Origin: Bacillota bacterium
Lineage (GTDB): Bacteria > Bacillota > Clostridia > Christensenellales > SZUA-584
Assembly: GCA_023428025.1 (NCBI GenBank)
Contig: JAEYZN010000045.1
Location: 1 to 28,651, forward strand
Direction of reading: 5' to 3'
DNA length: 28,651 bases
In this document: in pieces, positions 22,656 through 28,651 of the stretch
Numbering within the stretch: the stretch's first letter is position 1
Layout: every line of letters begins with the position of its first letter
The notes under the pieces: model-generated
What the model was told of the DNA's origin: nothing
The model's database searches: none
What the model saw: the letters and a program-made list of their open reading frames with translations, nothing else
Made by a program: the position numbers and the translations under genes

Positions 22656-22982
22656 ATGTCTGCGAAAGCCGTACAAATCACAAACATAAGCTTTGATGAA
22701 AAGGTCTCCAGCAGCGCCCATCCGGTGCTTGTGGATTTCTGGGCCGAATGGTGCGCGCCATGCCGTATGCTCTCGCCAGCGATCGATCAGATCGCCGAGG
22801 ACTACGACGGCAAGGTGACGGTGGGTAAAATAAACATAGACGAGGAGCCGGAACTGGCTCAGCGCTTTGGCGTGATGAGCATTCCCACGCTGATCCTGTT
22901 CAAGGACGGCAATGTGGCATCCAAATCCGTCGGCGTGGTCGGGAAAGACAAAATTGCGGCGATGATCGACGAGGCGTTGTAA
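22656..22982 (+). CDS. trxA: Thioredoxin
   Basis: A 108-residue cytosolic disulfide reductase. The redox centre WCAPC is at residues 32-36 (Cys33, Cys36), and the cis-proline is in SIPT. DFWAEWCAPCRML and the lengths of both halves are standard for TrxA. The slightly unusual WCAPC, instead of WCGPC, is found in many anaerobes and may shift redox potential. AAAGGAGAG before ATG 22656 is a strong ribosome site. No thioredoxin reductase gene is nearby. Confidence 0.95.
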   Translation: MSAKAVQITNISFDEKVSSSAHPVLVDFWAEWCAPCRMLSPAIDQIAEDYDGKVTVGKINIDEEPELAQRFGVMSIPTLILFKDGNVASKSVGVVGKDKIAAMIDEAL

Positions 22983-23009
22983 AAAAAGATAGTCTTTTTC
23001 CATTATTTT

Positions 23010-23018
23010 TGATATAAT
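23010..23018 (+). promoter_or_regulatory. Candidate extended -10 promoter for spoVS
   Basis: TGATATAAT at 23010-23018 is an extended -10 element with a perfect TATAAT. No good -35 exists at normal spacing. The SigH-type signal expected for spoVS was not seen. The start codon lies 34 bases downstream. Confidence 0.45.
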
Positions 23019-23051
23019 ATCATTTGTTATATAAGACGTATGGGGGCTGTT

Positions 23052-23312
23052 ATGGAACCGTTAAGAGTATCGACCAAGTCACAACCGAAATCCGTGGCGG
23101 GCGCCATTGCGGCCATGATCAATGATCATAACCGTGCGGAAGTGCTGGCTGTGGGGGCCGGCGCCGTGAACCAGGCCATCAAGGCCATCGCGATTACGCG
23201 GGGGTTTATGGCGCCGCGCGGTATCGATCTCGTCGTGATCCCGGCTTTTACCAACATCGAGATAGACGGCATATCAAGGACATCGATCAAACTGCTTGTC
23301 GAGGTTCGTTGA
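23052..23312 (+). CDS. spoVS: Stage V sporulation protein S
   Basis: An 86-residue SpoVS protein with an Alba-like fold. SpoVS helps spore coat assembly and completion of septation in Bacillus. SVAGAIAAMINDHNRAEVLAVGAGAVNQ, RGFMAPRGIDLV and the end IDGISRTSIKLLVEVR match the whole family. An ATG at 23040 is in frame but has no ribosome site. ATG 23052 has GGGGG four bases upstream and gives the family's usual length. Transcribed on its own, with a strong terminator before smc. Confidence 0.94.
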   Translation: MEPLRVSTKSQPKSVAGAIAAMINDHNRAEVLAVGAGAVNQAIKAIAITRGFMAPRGIDLVVIPAFTNIEIDGISRTSIKLLVEVR

Positions 23313-23333
23313 TACCTAAAGCGAACACAGGCT

Positions 23334-23359
23334 TCGGCAGCATATGCCGATTTTTTTTT
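23334..23359 (+). terminator. Intrinsic terminator after spoVS
   Basis: TCGGCA (23334-23339) pairs with TGCCGA (23345-23350) around a five-base loop, followed by nine T. It separates spoVS from smc. Confidence 0.9.
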
Positions 23360-23424
23360 GGAACGTGATATGTGTGTAAGCGAAACTTCTGCTTATCAAA
23401 AATGCGGAAAGGGCGTAGTGGATA

Positions 23425-26400
23425 TTGTTTTTAAAATGCATTGAAATGTCCGGGTTCAAATCCTTCCCGGAAAAAACGCAAATGCATATGAACGGGTCGA
23501 TCATCGGCGTGGTGGGCCCCAACGGTAGCGGCAAGAGCAACGTGTCGGACGCGGTGCGCTGGGTGCTGGGTGAGCAGAGCGCCAAGTCGCTGCGGGGCGG
23601 CATGATGCAGGACGTGATCTTTGCGGGCACTCAGGCGCGCAAGCCGCGCTCATACTGCGAGGTCACGCTGCTGTTCGACAACGGCGACGAGAAGCTCGGG
23701 CCCGAGTTTTCCGAGATCGAAGTCACGCGCAAGCTTTACCGCTCCGGCGAGAGCGAGTATTACATCAACGGCACCAAATGCCGTCTGAAAGACATATTGA
23801 CGCTGTTCCGCGACACCGGCATCGGGCGCGAAGGGTATTCCATTATCGGCCAGGGCCGTATCGACGAGATACTCAGCGAAAAATCGCTGGACAGAAGGCG
23901 CGTGTTCGAGGAAGCGTCGGGTATCATGAAATACCGCGTGCGCAAAGAGGAAGCGGAGCGCAAGCTGGAAAAAACGCGCGAGAACATGCAGCGCATCGGC
24001 GACATCCTGACGGAACAGGCGTTCATGCTGGAGCCGCTGAAAAAGCAGGCGGAGGACGCGGCGGTCTATCTGGAGCTGGGCAGGCGGCTGCGCTCGCTGG
24101 ATGTGAATCTGTTCCTGCAAAGCTGCGACAGGCTGCGCGACCGCATAAACAAGCTGGAACAGCAGCGCCGCGAGCTGGACGAAGAGCGGGCTTATAAGGA
24201 ACGGCGTCTGGACGAGCTGACAACGGAGTTGGCCTCCGTGCAGGAGCAGGCCCGCCAGTCCGAGGAGGACAGCGGCGCGTTGGCCGAGAAGCTGAGCGTC
24301 GCGATGGCGGAGTTGGAGCGCGTGGAAGGCGAGCTGAAGCTCTGCGACGAGCGCATCCAGAACAACGAAAAGGATACGCAGCGCATCCGCGACGAGATCG
24401 CGGAAACCACGACCCGTGCAGCGAACACCGCGCAGAACGAAAGGACCAACCAGCAGCGGCTTGAGCTGATCGAGCAGGAGCTGGCGAAGCACAGGCGCGC
24501 CGTCAGCGAAGCGCAGGCCGAGCTGGAACAGTTGAGCAAGGATATTGAAGACAAGGCGAAGATCATCGAAACGGCGCAGAACGACAGGGTGGAATCCCTG
24601 GAGCGCATGGCGGACGTGCGCAGCGCGGTGTCGGCGCTGGAGGAGAAGCGGACAAGCCTTGGCCTCAGGATAGAGGAGCTGAAGCAGCGGCTGAGCGAGG
24701 CCGAAGCCGAAAAGCAAAGGCTGGAGCAGGCGTTGGCCGCCGTGGGAAGCGAACAGGGCCGGCTGCGCCAGCAGGCGGACGAGGTACGCAGCGCGTTCAA
24801 CGAGACCATCCAGCGCGAACGCCAGGTGTCCAGAGACACCGCCGAGGCGCAGCAGGCGCTGGAAACAGCGAGGCGTGAATACGCCACCTGCATGTCTTCT
24901 GCGAAGATGCTGGCCGATCTCAAGGACAATTTCGAAGGCTACATGGACAGCGTGAAAAACCTGATGTTGTCCGCACGCAGCCACAGCGATATCGGCAGCC
25001 GTATTCGCGGCACCGTGGCGGACTCCATGCGGGTGCCCGCGCAGTATGAAACGGCGGTGGAGGCGTGCCTGGGCGCGGCGCTGCAAAACGTCATCGTGGA
25101 AGACGAGTATGACGCCAAGCATATCATCGCCCATCTGAGAAAGAATAACATGGGCCGGGTCACGTTCCTGCCGGTGAACAGCCTCAAGGTTCGTTCGCTT
25201 TCCGGCGAAGAGCGTTCCGCGCTGGCCGAGTCCGGCGTGATGGGCGCGGCGTCCGAGCTGGTGTCCTGCGACGCCGGTGTTCAGAAGGCCATCGATTTTC
25301 TGCTGGGGCGCACTGTGATCGTAGACGAGCCGGACACCGCGATTCGTGTGATGCGGCGGTGCGGGCAATCCCTGCGCGTGGTGACGGTGGCGGGCGACGT
25401 GTTCAACCCCGGCGGCTCCATCACGGGCGGCAGCCTCAGGCGCGAACGGAGCGGGCTGGTCTCGCGGGACCGGCGTGAAGAGGAGATCAAAGCGCGCGCC
25501 GGGCAGCTGCGGGACAACGTGGCGGCGATGGAGCGGACATTGGATGAAAAAATTAAGGAGCGTGAAGCGCTTCAAAAAAAGACGGACGAGCTGCGTTCCA
25601 CGCTGCATGACGGCGAGGTGGAAGCCGCCGCCGTCAGGGAAAAGCGCGAGGCGACAGCCGCCGCGCAGACGGATATCGTCCTGAGGGTGTTCACACTCAA
25701 GAAGGAACTGGGCAGTCTTCAGGAAACGCTGGATCGCACCGTTCAGGAGATCGACGGCTTTGCCGCGCTCCAGAGCGATATCCAGCAGGCCACCCAGACC
25801 CGCAATGAGGATTTCAAGCGGCTGGAGCAGGAATACGGCCAGCGGAACATCCGCATCGAGGAACTGAAAAAGATCATCCACGACGCCGAGGTGAGCATCG
25901 CGGGCCTGTTCCGCGAGAATGCCGCTTTGATCAGCGACAACATGCGCCTGGGAATGGAGAAGCAGGAGCTGGAGCGGCAGCGGGCCGCAAAAGCCAAGAC
26001 GCTGGAATTGCAGGGGGAGAGCGTCGAGAATCTGCGGACCTTCAAGAGGGAGCTGGAGGAAACATACCGGAACCGCGCCGAGGTGCTGGAGTCGCACAAG
26101 CGCCAGCAGGGCGAGATGTCTGCCGGGCGCGCGGCGTTGCTGGAGCAGCTGGCGGCGCTGGAGACGGAGCTGGAGCAGACGCGCCGGGCCGTGTCCGACA
26201 TGAAGGAGAAAAGCCTGCGGGCGGGCTTCAATGTGGAAAAGGCGCAGACGGATATCGAAGCGGCGCAGAACCGCTTGTGGGACAGCTACCAGCTGACCTA
26301 CGCGAACGCGCTGGTCGAGCGGGAGGACATCGAGCTTTCGGGCGCGGCCTCCGAGGCGGAGGACATTCGCATGCGGCTGCGCGAAATGGGCAACGTGAAT

Positions 26401-26991
26401 CCGGCGGCGATCGACGATTACGCCGCCCTCAAGGAGCGCATGTCGTCCCTGACGGCGCAGAAGGATGATTTGCTGGGTGCGGAAGAGGATCTGCACAAGC
26501 TGATCGCGTCGCTGCTGGGCGAGATGAAGCGCACCTTCCGGCAGAGCTTCGAGCAGATCAACACCTACTTCGGCAAAACGTTCAAGGAGTTGTTCGACGG
26601 CGGACGCGCCGAGCTGGTGCTGGAGGAAGGCGATATCATGGAATGCGGCATCGAGATCGTGGCGGAGCCGCCGGGCAAGAAGCTGCAAAAGCTCTCGCTG
26701 CTCTCCGGCGGCGAGAAGGCGCTGACGGCCATCAGCCTGCTGTTCGCGCTGCTCAAGATCAACCCGTCGCCCGTGTGCATCCTCGACGAGATCGACGCGG
26801 CGCTGGACGACGCGAATGTCGCGAAGTTCTCGGAGTATCTGGAGAAATATGCTGCGCGTGACGTGCAGTTTATCGTGATCACGCACCGCAAGCCGACAAT
26901 GGCGGTGTGCGACAGCCTGTTCGGGCTGGCGATGGAGGAAAAAGGCGTGTCCAAGCTGCTGTCGGTGCGGCTGGACAAGGAGGGCGCATGA
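23425..26991 (+). CDS. smc: Chromosome segregation ATPase SMC
   Basis: A full-length, 1188-residue SMC protein that dimerises and, with ScpA and ScpB, compacts and separates chromosomes. Walker A is GPNGSGKSN at 31-39. Long coiled coils run from about 165 to 510 and from about 680 to 1030. The hinge is about 511-680 (SDIGSRIRGTVADSM to NPGGSITGGSL). The ABC signature LSGGEK is at about 1093 and Walker B ILDEIDAALDD follows near 1118. Translation must start at TTG 23425: a stop codon lies in frame at 23416, and the next start, ATG 23446, would lose the first beta strand. GGAAAGGG at 23406-23413 is the ribosome site. The stop overlaps ftsY in ATGA. The rnc gene that often precedes smc is absent; spoVS is there instead. 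Confidence 0.97.
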   Translation: MFLKCIEMSGFKSFPEKTQMHMNGSIIGVVGPNGSGKSNVSDAVRWVLGEQSAKSLRGGMMQDVIFAGTQARKPRSYCEVTLLFDNGDEKLGPEFSEIEVTRKLYRSGESEYYINGTKCRLKDILTLFRDTGIGREGYSIIGQGRIDEILSEKSLDRRRVFEEASGIMKYRVRKEEAERKLEKTRENMQRIGDILTEQAFMLEPLKKQAEDAAVYLELGRRLRSLDVNLFLQSCDRLRDRINKLEQQRRELDEERAYKERRLDELTTELASVQEQARQSEEDSGALAEKLSVAMAELERVEGELKLCDERIQNNEKDTQRIRDEIAETTTRAANTAQNERTNQQRLELIEQELAKHRRAVSEAQAELEQLSKDIEDKAKIIETAQNDRVESLERMADVRSAVSALEEKRTSLGLRIEELKQRLSEAEAEKQRLEQALAAVGSEQGRLRQQADEVRSAFNETIQRERQVSRDTAEAQQALETARREYATCMSSAKMLADLKDNFEGYMDSVKNLMLSARSHSDIGSRIRGTVADSMRVPAQYETAVEACLGAALQNVIVEDEYDAKHIIAHLRKNNMGRVTFLPVNSLKVRSLSGEERSALAESGVMGAASELVSCDAGVQKAIDFLLGRTVIVDEPDTAIRVMRRCGQSLRVVTVAGDVFNPGGSITGGSLRRERSGLVSRDRREEEIKARAGQLRDNVAAMERTLDEKIKEREALQKKTDELRSTLHDGEVEAAAVREKREATAAAQTDIVLRVFTLKKELGSLQETLDRTVQEIDGFAALQSDIQQATQTRNEDFKRLEQEYGQRNIRIEELKKIIHDAEVSIAGLFRENAALISDNMRLGMEKQELERQRAAKAKTLELQGESVENLRTFKRELEETYRNRAEVLESHKRQQGEMSAGRAALLEQLAALETELEQTRRAVSDMKEKSLRAGFNVEKAQTDIEAAQNRLWDSYQLTYANALVEREDIELSGAASEAEDIRMRLREMGNVNPAAIDDYAALKERMSSLTAQKDDLLGAEEDLHKLIASLLGEMKRTFRQSFEQINTYFGKTFKELFDGGRAELVLEEGDIMECGIEIVAEPPGKKLQKLSLLSGGEKALTAISLLFALLKINPSPVCILDEIDAALDDANVAKFSEYLEKYAARDVQFIVITHRKPTMAVCDSLFGLAMEEKGVSKLLSVRLDKEGA

Positions 26992-27890
26992 GCGGTTTTT
27001 TTGACAAGATCAGGGGCGGGCTGAAGAAAACGCGTGACAACATATCGTCAAAGGTCAATGGCGTGCTGGCGTCATTTAAGAAGATAGACGATGATTTCTA
27101 TGATGAGTTGGAAGAGACGCTGATACTCTGCGACATCGGCGTGAACGCGACCGAGAGCATCATGGTGGAGCTGAAGCGCCGGGTGAAGGAAGAGAAGCTG
27201 ACCGATCCGGCGGCATTGAAGCCGGTGCTGATCAGCATCATCGCGGATATGATCCCGGCGGGCAACGTGAATATCGAGACGCCTTGCGCGGTGCTGGTGG
27301 TGGGCGTGAACGGCGTCGGCAAGACGACGGCGATCGGCAAGATGTCGCACTACCACAAAACGCGCGGTAAGTCGGTGGTGCTGGCCGCGGCGGATACCTT
27401 CCGCGCGGCGGCGGCGGAGCAGCTTTTGATGTGGGGTGAGCGCTCAGGCGCGCGCGTCGTGAAATACGGCGAGGGTGCGGACCCGGCGGCGGTTGTCTAC
27501 GACGCGGTGGATTCCGCGCTGCACCGCAACGTCGATATCGTGATCTGCGACACAGCGGGGCGGCTGCACAACAAGAAGAACCTGATGAACGAGCTGTCCA
27601 AAATCAGCCGTGTGATCGAGAAGACGTACGACGAGGCGCACCGCCACACGTATCTGGTGCTGGATGCAACCACCGGCCAGAACGCCATCGCGCAGGCGCG
27701 GGAGTTCAGTCAGGTGACGCAGCTTACCGGATTGATACTGACCAAGGTGGACGGTACCGCGAAGGGCGGCATCGTCTGCGCCATCTGCGATGAGCTGAAG
27801 CTGCCCGTTGTGTTCCTGGGCGTTGGCGAGGGAATGGAAGACCTCGAACCGTTCGATGCGATGGACTTCGCACGCAGCCTGTTTGAGTAG
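26988..27890 (+). CDS. ftsY: Signal recognition particle receptor FtsY
   Basis: A 300-residue SRP receptor GTPase that docks ribosome-SRP complexes at the membrane. It is the short form: it has only the N helical domain (residues about 1-85) and G domain, without the acidic A domain of enterobacteria. GTPase motifs are GVNGVGKTT at 106-114 (G1), AADTFRAAAAEQL, DTAGRLHNKKNL and TKVDGTAKGG. The first residues MSGFFDKIRGGLKK probably form the membrane-binding amphipathic helix. AAGGAGG at 26977-26983 lies just before ATG 26988, and the start overlaps the smc stop by four bases. No convincing terminator follows. Confidence 0.96.
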   Translation: MSGFFDKIRGGLKKTRDNISSKVNGVLASFKKIDDDFYDELEETLILCDIGVNATESIMVELKRRVKEEKLTDPAALKPVLISIIADMIPAGNVNIETPCAVLVVGVNGVGKTTAIGKMSHYHKTRGKSVVLAAADTFRAAAAEQLLMWGERSGARVVKYGEGADPAAVVYDAVDSALHRNVDIVICDTAGRLHNKKNLMNELSKISRVIEKTYDEAHRHTYLVLDATTGQNAIAQAREFSQVTQLTGLILTKVDGTAKGGIVCAICDELKLPVVFLGVGEGMEDLEPFDAMDFARSLFE

Positions 27891-28059
27891 GGCTGATGGT
27901 TGTTTGGTTGATGATCGGGCCTTAAGCCCTTGAGGGCACTGCTCTTAAACTTCTGCCAAAGGTATGCATCCCTCTCGAAATTCGTGTGGTAAAGCTAATG
28001 TATGGCACGGTGAAATTATACTTAGGTTCTTTAGGAAACTCGTGAGGGAGGAAATAAAT

Positions 28060-28467
28060 ATGAAAAAGATATTTATTGTCCTTATTATCATTTTTACCTT
28101 GCTGCCTTTTTCAGCATGTACTCAGTTTGAAGTTTCTGAAGTTTTAGAAGTCCGTCTTATATCCGGTGAAGATGGTGTAAAAGCTGTTCTGTATCCGCAG
28201 GATGAAGATTATAAGACACTCATTGAAACATGCACCGGAAGCATCGACATGGATATTCCTGCATGCCCATTTGGAATCAGTGAGATACAATTTGTATCAG
28301 ATGAAATAACAGTCAGTATCTATCCTGCAGGTGATCATTGTTCAAAATTTTCAATTGGTGAGATGAAGTCAGGTGAAGAGATTTCTGTAGTTAACGTATC
28401 TGAAGAAAAAATGAAAACAATATATGCTATTCTTCAAAAATACGGGATACAGACGGAGGGTGCATAA
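28060..28467 (+). CDS. Putative lipoprotein, unknown function
   Basis: A 135-residue protein with a signal peptide MKKIFIVLIIIFTLLPFSAC whose Cys20 follows FSA, a fair lipobox, so it is probably a membrane-anchored lipoprotein on the outer face. The mature part is acidic, without repeats or a motif I recognise. GAGGGAGG at 28044-28051 is eight bases before ATG 28060 and fixes the start; the frame is open further upstream without support. The gene is clearly AT-rich: 20 G+C in 60 bases at 28081-28140 and 26 in 60 at 28141-28200, against 35 in 60 inside ftsY at 27601-27660. It sits between ftsY and ylxM, which are normally adjacent, so it looks acquired. A strong terminator closes it. Confidence 0.75.
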   Translation: MKKIFIVLIIIFTLLPFSACTQFEVSEVLEVRLISGEDGVKAVLYPQDEDYKTLIETCTGSIDMDIPACPFGISEIQFVSDEITVSIYPAGDHCSKFSIGEMKSGEEISVVNVSEEKMKTIYAILQKYGIQTEGA

Positions 28468-28488
28468 ACAAAGAATTCTTTCTAACAG

Positions 28489-28524
28489 CTGTAAAGTTTT
28501 TTCGCTTTACAGTGTTTTATTTTT
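28489..28524 (+). terminator. Intrinsic terminator after the lipoprotein gene, overlapping the ylxM promoter
   Basis: CTGTAAAG (28489-28496) and CTTTACAG (28505-28512) form a perfect eight-pair stem with an eight-base loop, followed by a T-rich tract to 28524. The downstream arm also supplies the -35 box of the next promoter. Confidence 0.8.
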
Positions 28525-28534
28525 GTGATATAGT
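28506..28534 (+). promoter_or_regulatory. Sigma-A promoter for ylxM
   Basis: TTTACA at 28506-28511 and TATAGT at 28529-28534 are separated by 17 bases, each five of six to consensus. TG at 28526-28527 adds an extended -10. It points to ylxM, 32 bases downstream. Confidence 0.65.
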
Positions 28535-28565
28535 GCAAAAGTATTAAATGAGTGAAGGTCTGCCG

Positions 28566-28651
28566 ATGGAGAAGGATTTTGATACGGTGCTGCTGCTGGA
28601 CACATACGCGGGCCTGCTGACGGAAAAGCAGCGGCAGCTGTGCGATATGTA
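28566..28651 (+). CDS. ylxM: YlxM/p13-like DNA-binding protein, 5' end only
   Basis: The first 28 codons of a gene cut by the window edge. The translated start, LLLDTYAGLLTEKQRQLCDMY, matches the opening of YlxM, a small helix-turn-helix protein usually co-transcribed with the SRP gene ffh. GAAGGT at 28554-28559 precedes ATG 28566. ftsY just upstream fits the smc-ftsY-ylxM-ffh order of Bacillota. ffh is predicted to follow beyond the window. Confidence 0.85.
   Translation, partial: MEKDFDTVLLLDTYAGLLTEKQRQLCDM

Noticed and set aside
22983..22999. AAAAAGA/TCTTTTT hairpin after trxA as a terminator
   Set aside because: Nearly all A-T pairs, a three-base loop and no downstream T-run; too weak to call, although the A-rich stretch may allow some 3' end formation.
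23650..26886. Very long open frame (over 1000 codons) on the minus strand opposite smc
   Set aside because: The smc frame is unambiguous from end to end. The antisense frame is an effect of GC-biased codon use and gives a His/Leu/Arg-rich product without domains. The same applies to antisense frames over iorA (6724-8511), both paaK genes and alr.
1..28651. CRISPR arrays, insertion sequences, tRNA or rRNA genes
   Set aside because: No regularly spaced repeats, transposase-like products, terminal inverted repeats or tRNA-like cloverleafs were seen on reading the window.

Overview
The window reads as ordinary chromosome of a fairly GC-rich (about 58-60% in the genes counted) spore-forming member of the Bacillota, most likely class Clostridia. 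The pointers are a T-box leader in front of hisS-aspS, the sporulation genes ylbJ and spoVS, a pyrophosphate-type phosphofructokinase, pta-ackA for acetate formation, and the gene orders rsmD-coaD-(coiled coil)-ylbJ-tmcAL-pta-ackA and smc-ftsY-ylxM. I see no mobile element, CRISPR array, tRNA or rRNA. Almost all of it is core housekeeping DNA.

Layout. 1-411 is an AT-rich leader without a convincing gene. 412-3813 holds a membrane glycosyltransferase (GT2-GtrA), a VanW/G5 surface protein and a YjbQ-type protein. 3839-5158 is pfp with its own promoter. 5353-10873 is a five-gene aromatic-acid module: paaK, iorA, iorB, a second paaK and a tandem ACT-domain protein. 11013-14176 is a tight run of alr, a 5-formyl-THF cyclo-ligase gene, rsmD, coaD and a small coiled-coil gene. 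15308-14052 (ylbJ) and 16526-15357 (tmcAL) run on the minus strand, converge on the coiled-coil gene and diverge from pta-ackA (16653-18846). 18851-22982 is a T-box-controlled unit: hisS, aspS, an RseC-like membrane protein and trxA. 23052-27890 is spoVS, smc and ftsY. An AT-rich lipoprotein gene follows, and the window ends inside ylxM.

How the genes fit together. The paaK-iorAB-paaK-ACT block is the most coherent pathway. It links arylacetates, arylacetyl-CoAs and arylpyruvates through ferredoxin. It could ferment aromatic amino acids, or run backwards to build them from arylacetates and CO2, with the ACT protein as a possible amino-acid sensor. Pfp, Pta and AckA fit an energy-limited anaerobe that saves ATP and makes acetate. 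TmcAL, which uses acetate as a substrate, is divergently transcribed from pta-ackA.

Regulation visible in the sequence. The clear T-box has its own promoter. Two intrinsic terminators physically contain promoter elements of the next gene (3839-3872 and 28489-28534). Two intergenic regions fold into unexplained RNA structures (6665-6742 and 10892-10964). I did not find a system I would call wholly undescribed. The best leads are the aromatic module with its divergent PaaK copy, the structured leaders, the terminator/promoter overlaps and the foreign-looking lipoprotein gene.
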